A DNA stretch of 64,000 nucleotides from Fibrisoma limi BUZ 3 (GCF_000296815.2 NZ_CAIT01000003.1:1-64000), one strand, 5' to 3'. Shown: positions 19,649 through 30,100, numbered from the stretch's first letter. Notes: generated by a model from the letters alone, not told the origin. Program-made: numbers and translations.

Positions 19649-20406
19649 TTTTTGAACGACGGCGCTTTGTCGCGGCTGATTTCAATATCGAACTGGTGGT
19701 TGGGCGACTTCAGGCGTAGACTTAGCTTAAGATTGGCCAGTCCCTTCACGCTCTGCACGGCGTTGATATTGACGATGCAATGGCGGTTGGCGCGGTAAAA
19801 CTGACTGGGGTCCAGCAGGTCCTCAATTTCATCGAGGGTATCGTAATCGACAATGTAGCGCTCGTTCCCGTTCGTGACCATGAAATTCAACTGGTCGCGG
19901 GTGAAGTAGGCAATGTCCGACACCCGAATGGGCACCCAGCTATTTCGGGCGTTTCCCAGGAAATGTTCTTTGTACGTCGATTTGGCTGCGGCAGGCATAT
20001 TCAGCGCGTTGAGCAGCTTCTGGACGTCGAGCGACTGGTTTGATTTAGCTTTGATCAGGGACTGGGCCTTCGCGATGGCCTGTTTGAGTTCGTCCCAGTC
20101 GACGGGTTTCAGCAGGTAGTCGATTCCGTTGACTTTGAAGGCCTGGATAGCGTACTCGTTGTAGGCAGTGGTGAAAATTATAGGACACGACAACCTGAAC
20201 TGCTCAAAAATCCGGAAGCTCACCCCGTCGGAGAGCTGCACATCGGCGAAGATGATGTCGGGTTCGGCATTTTCCGAGAACCAGCGAATGGCCGTTTTAA
20301 CGCTGCCAACGGTTCCGATGATGTTCAGGCCAGGGTCCACTTCAGCGATGCTGGAGGCCAGTTCGAGGGCCACTAATTTTTCGTCTTCAATAATCAGGGC
20401 GTTCAT
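19633..20406 (-). CDS. LytTR-family response regulator
   Basis: A 257-residue regulator with a receiver domain (acidic pair Glu7/Asp8, phospho-acceptor Asp55 in FADVQLSDG, Thr79-Thr80, Lys100 in LLKPVDW) and a C-terminal LytTR DNA-binding domain (about 150-255; FYRANRHCIVNINAV, typical of the family). It is the first gene of the pair and overlaps the kinase start, so it is the likely target of that kinase. Its own target genes are not visible here; the adjacent surface-secretion genes are a possibility only. Confidence 0.92.
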   Translation of the reverse strand: MNALIIEDEKLVALELASSIAEVDPGLNIIGTVGSVKTAIRWFSENAEPDIIFADVQLSDGVSFRIFEQFRLSCPIIFTTAYNEYAIQAFKVNGIDYLLKPVDWDELKQAIAKAQSLIKAKSNQSLDVQKLLNALNMPAAAKSTYKEHFLGNARNSWVPIRVSDIAYFTRDQLNFMVTNGNERYIVDYDTLDEIEDLLDPSQFYRANRHCIVNINAVQSVKGLANLKLSLRLKSPNHQFDIEISRDKAPSFKKWLEK

Positions 20407-20690
20407 GGCTGGATGTTCGTTGCGCCTTCGTGAATGGCTACATAAATTTTGATATTTGTTACCCTGTTTCGCAACTATTTAGGGTTGAATTGCATAAACT
20501 GACCAACGAATGACGCATAAATTCAGGTTAATCGGAAAAGAAAACGTGACCAGTACGGCAACGTGGACGTGCTGCAATTGATTAGCTCCAGCTAACGGTT
20601 GAAGAGTTGAAAATAGCCATCCATCTCAAAAAGTTTGGGGAAGCTCACGATTCGCTCGTTCTTTGACCCAAACTATGAGATGGAACCGCT
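20407..20690. other. Divergent intergenic region
   Basis: AT-richer spacer between the minus-strand LytTR gene and the plus-strand globin gene. It must hold both promoters, but I see no box close enough to consensus to place them and no repeat or small gene. Confidence 0.5.
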
Positions 20691-21095
20691 GTGACAATCC
20701 AGGAGATAAATATTGTAAAACGGACGTGGAAACTGCTGCGCGACGTTGATCCGCAGTTGCTGGGGGATGTATTCTACCGGCGGCTGTTTCTGACGTACCC
20801 TTCCGTACGGCCGATGTTTCGGGAGCCAATGACGACTCAGTATCATAAGTTTGTTGATATGCTGAGCCTGATCGTGAGTCGAATTGACCGACCGGAGGAA
20901 GTGATGAGTGAAATTGCCCAGCTTGCGCAACGGCACGAGCGATATGGAGTCAAGCCGGAGCATTACCCGGTCGTGGGTGAGACACTGCTCTGGACCCTCG
21001 AACAGGGGTTGGGTAACCAGTGGAACAACGACGTTAAGCAGGCGTGGGAAGCCTGTTACCAGACACTGGTGCAGGCCATGCTCGAAAAAGCATAG
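20691..21095 (+). CDS. Single-domain globin (bacterial haemoglobin type)
   Basis: A 134-residue globin close to the haem domain of flavohaemoglobin and Vitreoscilla haemoglobin. The F-helix motif EHYPVVGETLLWTL gives the proximal His91, Tyr29 in FYRRLF is at the B10 position, and Gln50 lies near E7. There is no FAD/NAD reductase domain, so it probably binds O2 or NO and relies on a separate reductase. The GTG at 20691 gives a start that matches family length; nearby ATGs are out of frame. It ends in a strong hairpin and appears to be monocistronic. Confidence 0.88.
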   Translation: MTIQEINIVKRTWKLLRDVDPQLLGDVFYRRLFLTYPSVRPMFREPMTTQYHKFVDMLSLIVSRIDRPEEVMSEIAQLAQRHERYGVKPEHYPVVGETLLWTLEQGLGNQWNNDVKQAWEACYQTLVQAMLEKA

Positions 21096-21108
21096 CCGTA
21101 TGACCAGA

Positions 21109-21149
21109 CCGAACGGGGGAGTCACTATTCCAGTGACTCCCCCGTTCGG
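21109..21149. terminator. Terminator between globin and convergent gene
   Basis: A perfect 18-bp inverted repeat (21109-21126 and 21132-21149) with a 5-base loop and a GC-rich core (CGGGGGAG), placed exactly between the globin stop and the stop of the opposing gene. Confidence 0.8.
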
Positions 21150-21150
21150 C

Positions 21151-21672
21151 TTAGCGTAGTGCCTGTTGTTGGGGGTGCGGTTCGGCCACTTCCAGCTTCA
21201 CGATTCGATTGGTAATGGAGCCGTCTGTAATCTGCCGTTCGGGAATGTAGTGAATGCGTACCGGCAGCCCATCACGAATGGGGTACTGAACGGGTGCAGT
21301 GTTGGTAAAACCCGGCATCTCGACGTTTCGGAAATAGCTGAAGGGCACCGTATCGACCCAGAATCCTTCATAGCTGTAGTGGTGGTTTTTTCCGTCGTAT
21401 CGTTCGGTCCATTCTTTTTCCTGATAACCTGCTACGTTTCCTTCTACCATACGCGGTTTTTGTCGGCTTAGTTGATAATAATCCCAGGCCGGAATAACGA
21501 CGGCCACCAGAACGGCAATGATGGCAAAGCCCAGCAACCCGTAGCGGCTGAAGCTCGACCGGGCGTAGTAAGCGCAGATCGTTGCCGCCACGGCCAATCC
21601 AAAAGGCAACACCAGCGAACGCCAGCTTATGGCCGATTGAGAGGTGAGATCATAAACGGTTGTGTAGTACAT
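21151..21672 (-). CDS. Hypothetical membrane protein (DUF3592-like appearance)
   Basis: A 173-residue protein that I cannot name. Two hydrophobic segments near the N-terminus (about 21-36 and 43-62, the second ending WDYYQL) are followed by a soluble region with beta-strand character, ending in the charged/polar stretch EVAEPHPQQQALR. The layout of two helices then a small soluble beta domain (RIHYIPE) recalls DUF3592-type proteins, but this is only a resemblance. It is the last gene of a tightly spaced minus-strand run and lies 3 bases after the previous gene. Confidence 0.6.
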   Translation of the reverse strand: MYYTTVYDLTSQSAISWRSLVLPFGLAVAATICAYYARSSFSRYGLLGFAIIAVLVAVVIPAWDYYQLSRQKPRMVEGNVAGYQEKEWTERYDGKNHHYSYEGFWVDTVPFSYFRNVEMPGFTNTAPVQYPIRDGLPVRIHYIPERQITDGSITNRIVKLEVAEPHPQQQALR

Positions 21673-21675
21673 GGT

Positions 21676-21987
21676 TTAGCGTTTTGGGAAATCTCTGAAA
21701 GCTTCGGCCATGAGCAGCAGGAACCCGGCTAGCGTAAGGTGAAACTGCACGATCGTAGCAGCCACCAGCAGCAAACTCTTAACCCAGGTCTTATGACCCC
21801 GAATGGCCCACCAAACGGCGCGGATTGCCGACCAGCCCATAACCGGATACGCCAGCAGGTAAATCAGAAAACCAACGTAAAACGGACCCGAATCCGAAGA
21901 AGGCAGCAGTGCATAGCCCAGCCGGGTCAGTAGCCAGGCTCCGAGCACCAGGCCGATGGCGTAGAGGTTCAGATCGTACAGTTTCAT
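21676..21987 (-). CDS. Hypothetical small membrane protein
   Basis: A 103-residue protein with three hydrophobic segments (about 8-27, 36-60 with a short loop, and 72-96), strongly basic ends and no enzymatic motif. It is an integral inner-membrane protein of unknown function. Its start lies 37 bases after the previous gene and its stop 3 bases before the next membrane protein, so the pair is probably co-expressed. Confidence 0.65.
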   Translation of the reverse strand: MKLYDLNLYAIGLVLGAWLLTRLGYALLPSSDSGPFYVGFLIYLLAYPVMGWSAIRAVWWAIRGHKTWVKSLLLVAATIVQFHLTLAGFLLLMAEAFRDFPKR

Positions 21988-22024
21988 GGACGCATGTAAA
22001 ATGAATGGTCTAAAAGTCGACGGA

Positions 22025-22354
22025 TCACAGATTCAGTACCCAACGTTGTACATCGGCGAGAGAACCGGAGAACGAACCGGCCGACCCAGTTGCGGTGCCT
22101 GAATCGGTAGCCGTATTCAGATGCAGCGTGCAGGAGATGCGCCCCGGATACTTTGCCACCTGCATCCTGACAGTTGCATCGTCGACCCATATTGTCGTAA
22201 AAGCTGACCATACATCGCCCGCCAGAGAAAATAGCGTTTGGTTGTCGGCAATCCGGATCAGGTGAGGCTGGTCAATCCAATGGCTCATGCGCACTTCGTA
22301 ACTGCTGAACTCAACCTTATACGACTGATTAGGCGAGATGATGGCGTCAGGCAT
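22025..22354 (-). CDS. Hypothetical small soluble protein
   Basis: A 109-residue protein without a signal peptide or membrane helix. The sequence alternates hydrophobic and polar residues (YKVEFSSYEVRMSHWI, RISCTLHLNTATD), which suggests a small all-beta fold. I do not recognise the family. It follows the upstream putative lipoprotein gene by 8 bases, so it belongs to the same transcription unit. Confidence 0.6.
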   Translation of the reverse strand: MPDAIISPNQSYKVEFSSYEVRMSHWIDQPHLIRIADNQTLFSLAGDVWSAFTTIWVDDATVRMQVAKYPGRISCTLHLNTATDSGTATGSAGSFSGSLADVQRWVLNL

Positions 22355-22362
22355 GGGGCAGT

Positions 22363-22881
22363 TCAGTTAAGTATCGTTAGTTCGCCGTTAGGCCGGACCG
22401 TGTACGTAACGCGTTTGGTCTGTTCAGTGCCCGTCTCGTCGTAGGTGATGGTCTGCACGATCGCCTGCTGCTGCCGGGGTAGCCACCTGCCCTCGATCTG
22501 GCTGATCCCTTCGGCATTATCGTAATAGACGACCTGCTGGGCAATGAGCTGCCGGTTGGTCCGGTTGATGGTCATCAGCCAGCCAATGGTTTCGTTAATA
22601 TATAGTCGGCCAACCAGCACGAGGTAAGCGGTTTCCGTGGTAGCCAGTGTATCTGTTTTGTAGGCAACCGAATCAGCACCCACCAGTTGGGCGGCATCGT
22701 CGCGCGTGAACGGGTTCTGGTCTGGTTCGAACAGGCGGCCCTGCTCCAGCCGATTGGCATCGATGAGCATGGTGTCCTGGTGGCTGGCCTGAGCGTTGTC
22801 CTGGGCGGACTGCTGAATTGGAAAACAGCCTATGCACAGAGCGGTAATCGTCAGGCTGCTTATCCAGGAGAGAGGTTTCAT
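22363..22881 (-). CDS. Hypothetical exported protein, possible lipoprotein
   Basis: A 172-residue protein with an N-terminal hydrophobic segment ending in TALCIGC, which loosely fits a lipobox with Cys19 as the lipidated residue. The mature part is polar and beta-rich (AYLVLVGRLYINETIGW, RVTYTVRPNGELTILN) with no known motif. It lies 34 bases downstream of the DUF4468-like gene. A periplasmic or outer-membrane lipoprotein is the best guess. A link to the lanthipeptide cluster upstream is possible only from position. Confidence 0.6.
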   Translation of the reverse strand: MKPLSWISSLTITALCIGCFPIQQSAQDNAQASHQDTMLIDANRLEQGRLFEPDQNPFTRDDAAQLVGADSVAYKTDTLATTETAYLVLVGRLYINETIGWLMTINRTNRQLIAQQVVYYDNAEGISQIEGRWLPRQQQAIVQTITYDETGTEQTKRVTYTVRPNGELTILN

Positions 22882-22915
22882 CAGTACGTGTTGTCTATCT
22901 GGGCAGGGGAATTGG

Positions 22916-23449
22916 TCAGAAGGCCTTATACTCCGCTACGTCGTGGTGGAGCGAGTCGAGCCGTTCTTTCAGTTGTTTATCAAGTTCGGCGTACACACCG
23001 GCCATCTTCTGGCGATACGTGTCCAGGACAATGGGCTGGGTGCCGTTGCTGTCTTCCTGCTCGAAACGGGTTATCCGAACGCGGTATTTCCGGTTGGCAC
23101 ATTCAATCACGATTGTGCAGCGGAAGCGATATACACCCCCAGCCGAACTTTCGGTGCGGGGCATCGCTACGACCTGTTTCAACTGACCGACCAGATCGCC
23201 CGTTTGCGGGTCGCTGAGGGCAATGGTTTCGCCAGCCAATGCCTGCACAAGCCACAGCCGGGCCCGCCGGAAAAGTTCGGCCTGCGACACGCTGCCGCAA
23301 TCAATAACCTGGGTGTACGATTCGTCGGAATGCATGGGTGTTCGTGAAGGGAATGGATTCGATGGTACAGGTATGGCAGAAATGGCCGCGTTCGTGGCCA
23401 CCGGTAGCAGTAAAACCACCGCAAAAAGCATGGAATAGAACTTATGCAT
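22916..23449 (-). CDS. DUF4468-like exported protein
   Basis: A 177-residue protein with a signal peptide (MHKFYSMLFAVVLLLP, ending near TNAA) and a domain resembling DUF4468, a TBP-like fold common in Bacteroidota: SVSQAELFRRARLWLVQAL followed by GDLVGQLKQVV and a C-terminal amphipathic helix. The function of this family is unknown. The start at MHKF is preferred over an ATG 10 codons upstream because it places the signal peptide at the N-terminus. It begins 181 bases after the HlyD gene on the same strand; I saw no clear terminator between them. Confidence 0.65.
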   Translation of the reverse strand: MHKFYSMLFAVVLLLPVATNAAISAIPVPSNPFPSRTPMHSDESYTQVIDCGSVSQAELFRRARLWLVQALAGETIALSDPQTGDLVGQLKQVVAMPRTESSAGGVYRFRCTIVIECANRKYRVRITRFEQEDSNGTQPIVLDTYRQKMAGVYAELDKQLKERLDSLHHDVAEYKAF

Positions 23450-23630
23450 AAACTGGACCGGGGTTAGTGTATTAATCAAGTGAAGGTGTTTGCTGACTAT
23501 CAGGTCGTTTACTTCCTAAAGGTCGGCTTTCTGGGTGGCCCGCTGCAACAAATTCTGGATGAAGTGCCGGTTCTGGGCAGGCAATCGTAGACAGGAGAAA
23601 ATGAATCGTAGCGGTCTAGTAAACAGATGG

Positions 23631-24902
23631 TTAATCAAGTAGTGTGCTGGCGGTCTTTCTGAACTTGCGGAACAGATACCCGTACAGGTTACGCTCGTCG
23701 GTGATGACATTGCAGCGGCCCTGCATACCAATCTGGAGCCGATTCGTCAGGTTCTGCTGGCTGGTGATCCGTACCTGTACGTTAAATTGCCCTTTCTCGT
23801 CCGGTGTCAGCGATACGTTGCTGACTAGCCCCCGGGCGGCTCCCCACTCGTAGACCGGGTACGCATCCAGTTTCAGGACTACCGGCTGGTTCGGTTTGAT
23901 CTTGCCAATCTGCGACGACGTTACCTGGGCATGGGCGTAAAGGGGGGCTTCTTCGTAGATCATCTTCAGGAGTATTGTACCGGCCGGAGCCTCCTTGTCG
24001 CCCTCGAACACGAACGAAACGGTACTGTTCCGGCTGGCTTTAAGCAGCAGGTGGTGGTTCGCGGTTAGCTCGTAGGTGCCGTACAGACTGGCGATGCGTT
24101 GCTGGGCGGCTGTCATGGCACTGCGTAAGCGGTCGTTTTCCAGCAGTAGATCATTGCGGTTTCGGGCAATCTGTTTCTCCAGCCCGTTAATTTCCAGTTG
24201 CAGGGAAGCTACTTCGCGGTTCAGACTACTGCGATTGTCCAGGTAGTTTTCGTAGGCCAGATCGTAGGCGCTCTGAGCTTTCACAACGTTCGCTTCGAAC
24301 TGGTTCAGATCGTTTCGGCTGATGTCGCCGTTTTTGAAAAACTCCCGGTTCATAGCCAGCAGCCGCCTGGCTTCCTGCGTTTCAAACAGTAGCCGGCTCG
24401 ACTCCGACGCCCACTTTCGGTCGGTGGTGTTGAGTTGTGCCTGTTTTAACGCTATCTGCTCTCGGATACGCTGGATGTTGGTTTCTACAACTTTCCGCTC
24501 GTTCTCGGCTGCGGCCGTCCGAAAACGCTGGAAGCTGGTCAGGTTATGTTGCGTTGAACTGACCTCCTGGACCAAAGCGGCAATGTCGGGCGCGCTCAGT
24601 TCCAGAACTGGATCGCCGGCTTTTATTTTTTGCCCGTTGCGGACGTACATTTTTTCGACGTACACGGCCGACGGAAAACGGTAAATATCTTCGGCAACTT
24701 CCGATTTTAAGACAAACGGCGTCTGAATGGTGTCGGGCAGCACAACCACGTACCCCGCTATCGCTCCGATCATCGTGAGCAAGACAGCCCACCACCCGAG
24801 TCGGCTCAGGGCCGGCAACCGCAGATCGGCGATGGGGGCATCATCAACGTGGTAGAGATCAACGTATTGCGTTTCAGTTAGTTCCTGGAGAAGTGCGCTC
24901 AT
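23631..24902 (-). CDS. HlyD-family membrane fusion protein of the bacteriocin exporter
   Basis: A 423-residue periplasmic adaptor: a cytoplasmic N-terminus, one transmembrane helix (about 36-56, GWWAVLLTMIGAIAGYVVVL), a lipoyl/barrel-sandwich region (VYVEKMYVRNGQKIKAGDPV), a long alpha-helical coiled-coil hairpin (about 115-270) and a beta-barrel part (IGKIKPNQPVVLKLDAYP). Such proteins connect an inner-membrane ABC exporter to an outer-membrane channel. It begins 2 bases after the stop of the C39 ABC transporter gene, so the two are coupled and form one export machine for the lanthipeptides. No TolC-type channel gene is in the cluster. Confidence 0.9.
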   Translation of the reverse strand: MSALLQELTETQYVDLYHVDDAPIADLRLPALSRLGWWAVLLTMIGAIAGYVVVLPDTIQTPFVLKSEVAEDIYRFPSAVYVEKMYVRNGQKIKAGDPVLELSAPDIAALVQEVSSTQHNLTSFQRFRTAAAENERKVVETNIQRIREQIALKQAQLNTTDRKWASESSRLLFETQEARRLLAMNREFFKNGDISRNDLNQFEANVVKAQSAYDLAYENYLDNRSSLNREVASLQLEINGLEKQIARNRNDLLLENDRLRSAMTAAQQRIASLYGTYELTANHHLLLKASRNSTVSFVFEGDKEAPAGTILLKMIYEEAPLYAHAQVTSSQIGKIKPNQPVVLKLDAYPVYEWGAARGLVSNVSLTPDEKGQFNVQVRITSQQNLTNRLQIGMQGRCNVITDERNLYGYLFRKFRKTASTLLD

Positions 24903-24904
24903 GG

Positions 24905-27151
24905 CTAGTAGTCGACGTAGGTTTTCATGAAATCATAGTAAATGCCGCCTTTGGCGACCAGGTCTTTGTGGCTGCCCTCTTCTACGATGGTGCCCTCGTC
25001 GAAAACCAGAATGCGGTCGACATTCCTGAGGGTGTGCAACCGGTGAGCAATCGAAATGGTGGTTTTGCCCTCGTAGCGCCTGTCGATGTTTTCGAGGATT
25101 TTCTTTTCCGTTTCTACATCCAGCGCACTACTGGCTTCGTCCAGAATGAGTACGTCCGGCTGGGGATTTGTCACGAACAGCCGCGCAAAGCCGATTTTCA
25201 GCACCTGGCCACCCGACAGATTACTGCCGAAGCTGCCGACCATCTGATTATAGCCAACGTGCGTACTTTTTACGAAGGTGTGGAGATCGGCCAGGGCTGC
25301 GGCTTCAATTACCTCTTCCGTCGTAGCCGACAGGTTGGCGCAGCGGATGTTTTCTTTAATCGTATCGTTGAAAATGTAGGTGTCCTGCGGGAACATATAG
25401 ACGTGTTTCCGCAACACCTTCGGGTTGATCTCGCGCAACTCGACACCATCGCAGTAGATCTTGCCTTCGTATTCGGGATACAGATTGACCAGCAGCTTGA
25501 CGAACGTCGATTTTCCGGCCCCGTTGCGGCCTACGATGCCGATTCGTTCGCCCTTGCGGATTTCGCAGTTGACGTTGCGCAGGACGTAGCGCTCGTCGCG
25601 TTGGTTGTAGCGGAACGATACGTTCTCGAACCGGATTACGTTGCCCGAAAAACCATTGACCTGATGCTGGTAGTTGGCTTCTTCGCGTTCTTCCAGAAAA
25701 ATCTCGTTTACTTTTTCGAAGCTTACGCTGAGTTGCGTGACCATCATCCAGAGCATACTCACGCTGTTGACGGCATTCATCAGCGTCATGAAGATGGACG
25801 TAAAAGCCATGTACTGCCCGATGCTCAACGTACCGGTGAACACCTCATAAGCCCCCATCCAGAACACCGCAATCTGGCTGAAAATGAAGATAAGCCGCTG
25901 TAGGGAGTTAATGAGAATCTGTTTCTGCTCATCGTGCATGACCGAGTTGATCGACTCGCGATGCACGTGTTTCCACTTCACCAGCTTATACGTCTCCAGC
26001 GACAGCAGCTTAACGGTTTTAATACCCAGCAACGCATCCAGAAACCCACCCAGCGACGCCTGATTTTTATGGTAGACCTTCGAGCGCAGGTTTTTGATGA
26101 TGGGAATGAAATAGGTGGTTGTGACGCAATAGGCCAGGAAACAAGCCAGCGCAATCGCCCCCAGTGCCCCGCTGAACGAAAACAGCAGCGGGAAATAAAT
26201 CAGCATGAACGCTACGTCGAGGAAGTTCTGGATGATAACCGGGTTCGTGAGTTGGCGAATACCGATTCCTTCCTGAAAGCGGGCCATGAACTCCTCGCGC
26301 TTGCGGTTATCATAGTACTTCTGCTTCAGGGAGATCAGCCGCTCGAAGAATTTCGACATGAAATCCATCTCGAAGCGGAAACGGTAGTGCACCATCAGCA
26401 TGCTGCGCGTGTAGGTCAGCACGACCTGCACGACGAATACCAGCCCGAGCCCAACGAGCAGGCCCATGAGCAGCTTTTTGTTCTGGTTGACCAGTACGTC
26501 GTCGAGCATGGTTTGCGTAAACAGCGGCAGCACCAGCCCCACCAGTTCCAGCACGAGCGAGAACAGCAAGACCTCAATCAACACCCGCTTATTCTCCTTA
26601 ATGATGGGTAGGTAAAGCTGCCTGAACACCGAGAGTTTCTCCTTTTTTTGCTCCTGCACCAGTTCCTGCAACTCGGCGTTCTGGTAAAACTGCTCCGTCG
26701 GTTTCAGCTCCAGCACAATGCCGCTCCACTTATTGCAGAATTCCTCCCTGGTGTAGCGCGTCTTTCCGAAGGCTGGGTCAGCCACGCGTACGTGCGTGTC
26801 GGTCGCTTCATAAACGACCACGAAGTGCTGACCTTCGTAGTGAGCAATGCACGGCAGGTTGATCCGTTGCAGGTACTCATAATCAAGCTCGTAGCCTTCG
26901 GCTTTGAAGCCGTAGTTCTCAGCGATTTCGAGCAGGGCGTAGAGACTGGTCCCTTCCTGCGTAATCTCCGCCATCCGGGTCAGCAGGTGCCTTGTTTCCG
27001 ACACACCGTAGTGCTTGAAAATCATGGCCAGGCACGTAGGACCGCAGTCCATCATCGCCCCCTGCTGAATGTGCGGGAAGCGATCGACCAGGGCGTAGGG
27101 GCTCATCTTACCGCCGAATACGCTTTTGAGTGGATTGGTTAACGTAGTCAT
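24905..27151 (-). CDS. C39-peptidase ABC transporter, lanthipeptide maturation and export
   Basis: A 748-residue bifunctional exporter (PCAT/LanT type). The N-terminal C39 protease, which cuts the leader after a double-glycine site, has Gln30, catalytic Cys36 (MMDCGPTCLAM), His109 (GQHFVVVY) and Asp125 (VADPAFGK). Six transmembrane helices (about 165-460) follow, then a nucleotide-binding domain with Walker A GRNGAGKSTF, signature NLSGGQ and Walker B VLILDEASSALD. ATG 27151 is chosen because an upstream in-frame ATG lies inside the LanB gene and adds residues unlike the family. It sits 4 bases after LanB and just before HlyD. It is likely to remove leaders from all three precursors. Confidence 0.93.
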   Translation of the reverse strand: MTTLTNPLKSVFGGKMSPYALVDRFPHIQQGAMMDCGPTCLAMIFKHYGVSETRHLLTRMAEITQEGTSLYALLEIAENYGFKAEGYELDYEYLQRINLPCIAHYEGQHFVVVYEATDTHVRVADPAFGKTRYTREEFCNKWSGIVLELKPTEQFYQNAELQELVQEQKKEKLSVFRQLYLPIIKENKRVLIEVLLFSLVLELVGLVLPLFTQTMLDDVLVNQNKKLLMGLLVGLGLVFVVQVVLTYTRSMLMVHYRFRFEMDFMSKFFERLISLKQKYYDNRKREEFMARFQEGIGIRQLTNPVIIQNFLDVAFMLIYFPLLFSFSGALGAIALACFLAYCVTTTYFIPIIKNLRSKVYHKNQASLGGFLDALLGIKTVKLLSLETYKLVKWKHVHRESINSVMHDEQKQILINSLQRLIFIFSQIAVFWMGAYEVFTGTLSIGQYMAFTSIFMTLMNAVNSVSMLWMMVTQLSVSFEKVNEIFLEEREEANYQHQVNGFSGNVIRFENVSFRYNQRDERYVLRNVNCEIRKGERIGIVGRNGAGKSTFVKLLVNLYPEYEGKIYCDGVELREINPKVLRKHVYMFPQDTYIFNDTIKENIRCANLSATTEEVIEAAALADLHTFVKSTHVGYNQMVGSFGSNLSGGQVLKIGFARLFVTNPQPDVLILDEASSALDVETEKKILENIDRRYEGKTTISIAHRLHTLRNVDRILVFDEGTIVEEGSHKDLVAKGGIYYDFMKTYVDY

Positions 27152-27155
27152 CGGT

Positions 27156-30100
27156 TCAGGCGGCTTCGGTAAGGGCCGGTTGTTGCTTTTTCGCCAGTAC
27201 GGTCCGACCGTACACGGCGCGGTAGTACTTATGGAGGTGGTAATAGATTGAATACTCAACGAACCGCTGCCGGCTCCGGAACAGCCGGTTGGTGCTCATG
27301 TGAATCAGGCTGGTGAGCAGGTCCTCCAGCGGCATGACCAGCAGGTCTTGTTCCCGTAGCGTCTGGATGTACTGCGCCACCAGTTGCAGCCGGTCAGTAC
27401 GTTGCTGCGCCAGTTCGTAGAAGAACCGATGCTCCTCGTTGGTTTGCGCCAGCAGCTCCGTAATGGCCGGTTCGATCTCTTTGTAGCGGCCGTCCAGTTG
27501 TTTTTTCTGCGAGGGATTGTAGCCGAACTCCTTGCCGAAATACGTAGCCTGCCGTTCGGCCAGGTCCAGCCGATGTTTCAGATCGAAACCGAACAGTGTC
27601 AACAGGTCGTCGGTTAGTTTCATACCGAATCGCCAGCGGCACTCTTCGCCCTCGATTCCTTCAATCAGGCTCAGGAAACGCAGGATGATTTCGCTGTCGA
27701 TGTGGAAGTAGTCCTCGACGGCTTCGATGGAATGGCGACCGTAGCGCTCCAGTTCGCGGTTGTACGTATCGTTCAGCACGGCCGTAACGGTCCTGTTCTC
27801 GACGTACGGCGCCAGTGCTTCGTGCAGTTCGCGTACTACCTCACCAATAAACTGCGGATCGTTGACGTGGAACCGGATGCGAAAATGACCGTTTGGGTCG
27901 GCGTACCGGATAAAGAAAAACTTGTCGATCCAGCCGTTGGCTTTCAGCCGATCCGTGAGCGGCAGCAGTACGTCGGCCAACAGCCAGTCGGCCATCTTAA
28001 CGCCGGTGTACACCTTGTAATACAGCCACTCGGAACCAGTGAAGAATTTGCGGGCTCTGGCAGGCTGAACAGTTTGTGAAGCAACGGGAACCGGCTTTCT
28101 GACAACCGGGGTGTTGGCCGAATCCGGTACGTTCCTGAAGGCTACTACAAACTGGTTGGTGTGCCAGTTCTCCGGCGACCGCACCACGGCGTTGTCAGCG
28201 TTGTGTAAAAACTCAATGATGGTTACTTTTTCGCGGCTTTTGATCTCCTGCACGAAGGTTTCGGCCAGCAGTTGATTGTCGAGATCTACGTACAGATCGT
28301 TATCCCCATCGGCTACGCAAATGAAGCGGGGAATACGGTACTGCGCCCGCCATTGATCAATCGCGGCTTTCAGCACCGACCAGTTGTTGGCTTTAAAAGC
28401 CGCGACGAGGGACTTAAGGTGTTCCTGTTTCAATGACCACTGCGCTTCGCTCAGAATCAGGTTGTCCAGCACAATCCGTGGCGTAAACAGGAACAGGTTT
28501 GAAAAACTGCCCGTAAACGCGCTCATTGAATACCGAATCTGCTGGTTTTGCAGCGCGCACAGGAAATGATAGATGTCGAGTGAATCCGGATGGGCGTAAT
28601 TGTGGGCGTTGGCCAACCGCGGAATGACGTATTTGTTGAGCGATTTTGACCGCAGCCGAAGTTGGTTCCCCCGCACACTGAGCATCAGATCCGTCACCCG
28701 GATTTCGTGGTCCTGGTCAACCGAAGCCTTGCCCAGGTACGGAATCTGGTACGCGTTCAGTTGTGGCCGGATGATGATGTTACCCGTACGGGCTTCCGGC
28801 AGATGAACAACGTCGGCCAGAATGACCGAGTCGGCGGCTTCGGCTTCTGCCTGACTGATCTCTCGCAGCAACTGAAGCACCGACGGGTCCGTATGCCCGA
28901 AGCGGCCCAGCAGGTACGTACCGGTAGCCCCGCCAAACGAGTTGATCAGGACCTTTTCGCCCCCGGTTTCTCGAATGACCGAAAACAGGGCGGTATTGGT
29001 CATCGGCAGTTGCGTCTGGCTGGGTTCAATGTGACGTAGATCGTCTTCGCTGATCGTAATCTCGTAAGCCCCGCTCAACTGGGCCTCGGCCACTTTCTGC
29101 AACAGATACGTATGTTCTTTGGGTACCGTAAAGGCTTTTCCGCCATCTGTTGTCGCCCCCGGCCAGACCCCGTCGACCAGCGGAGATACGTCGGCCTTAG
29201 CCTGACCAGCCGGGTAACCAATCCCAATTTCGGGATCGAGGGCAATGACTAGCGGTACTTCCTCTTCTTCGTACTTTTCGTAGAACTTGTTCTGAAACTC
29301 GGCCAACGTCGGATCTCCGCTCGGCGACAGCTTCATCAAGATTGGCATCTTGGCAACCAGCTTGTTAATCAACCCTTTGTTCAACTGCCCCGTGGTGTTA
29401 GGCAGGAAGGTATCAATCTGAAACAGCGCCTTGCGATCAAAAGGTACGTCAAGCTGGCTCAATTTTCCGGCAATAGCCTCGTATTGTTCCGTAGATGTTA
29501 CGTCGCTGGCCTGCTCCATCTGCTTCAAATCAGCCTTCACATCCGTCAGCAATGTTACAATAAAGCGGAGCGAATAAGTAGCGTGCTGCGCGCAGACTCC
29601 TTCCAGCGTCTGAATGATCTGGACCAGAAAATCATCACCGGTTAAGGCAGGTTCCAGTTCGCTTACCAGCAGTTGGGTGTCAACTACCTGATCGACAAAC
29701 GCCTGCGCTTCCTCCACCGATACCTCGTCGGATGTAATGACATCAGCCAGTTCGGCGGGACTTGCCCCGTACCGGGCTCGCGTCAGAATGGCGTCAAGGT
29801 ATTCGTTCTGGTCGGCGCTGGTCAGGTCATGTACCCGCATTCCGGCTTCGTTATAGGCGTAGTTAACGTACCGATACTGCCCATTGACGCTGTACAGGCT
29901 GGTGTTTGGCGTGAAGCGGAGATACGGCTTTACGCCCGGGTGCTTCTCCAGATTCTGCGCCAGGGCACAGAGGAAATTCATATCCAGCCGAACCACTTTC
30001 TTCAGGCTATCGCTGGTTTGGGTCTGCACGGTGGTGGGGCCACTGCCGATGGGTAACGTAGCAAACCCACCAAACAATCCGAAGGGAGTACACCGGGTGG

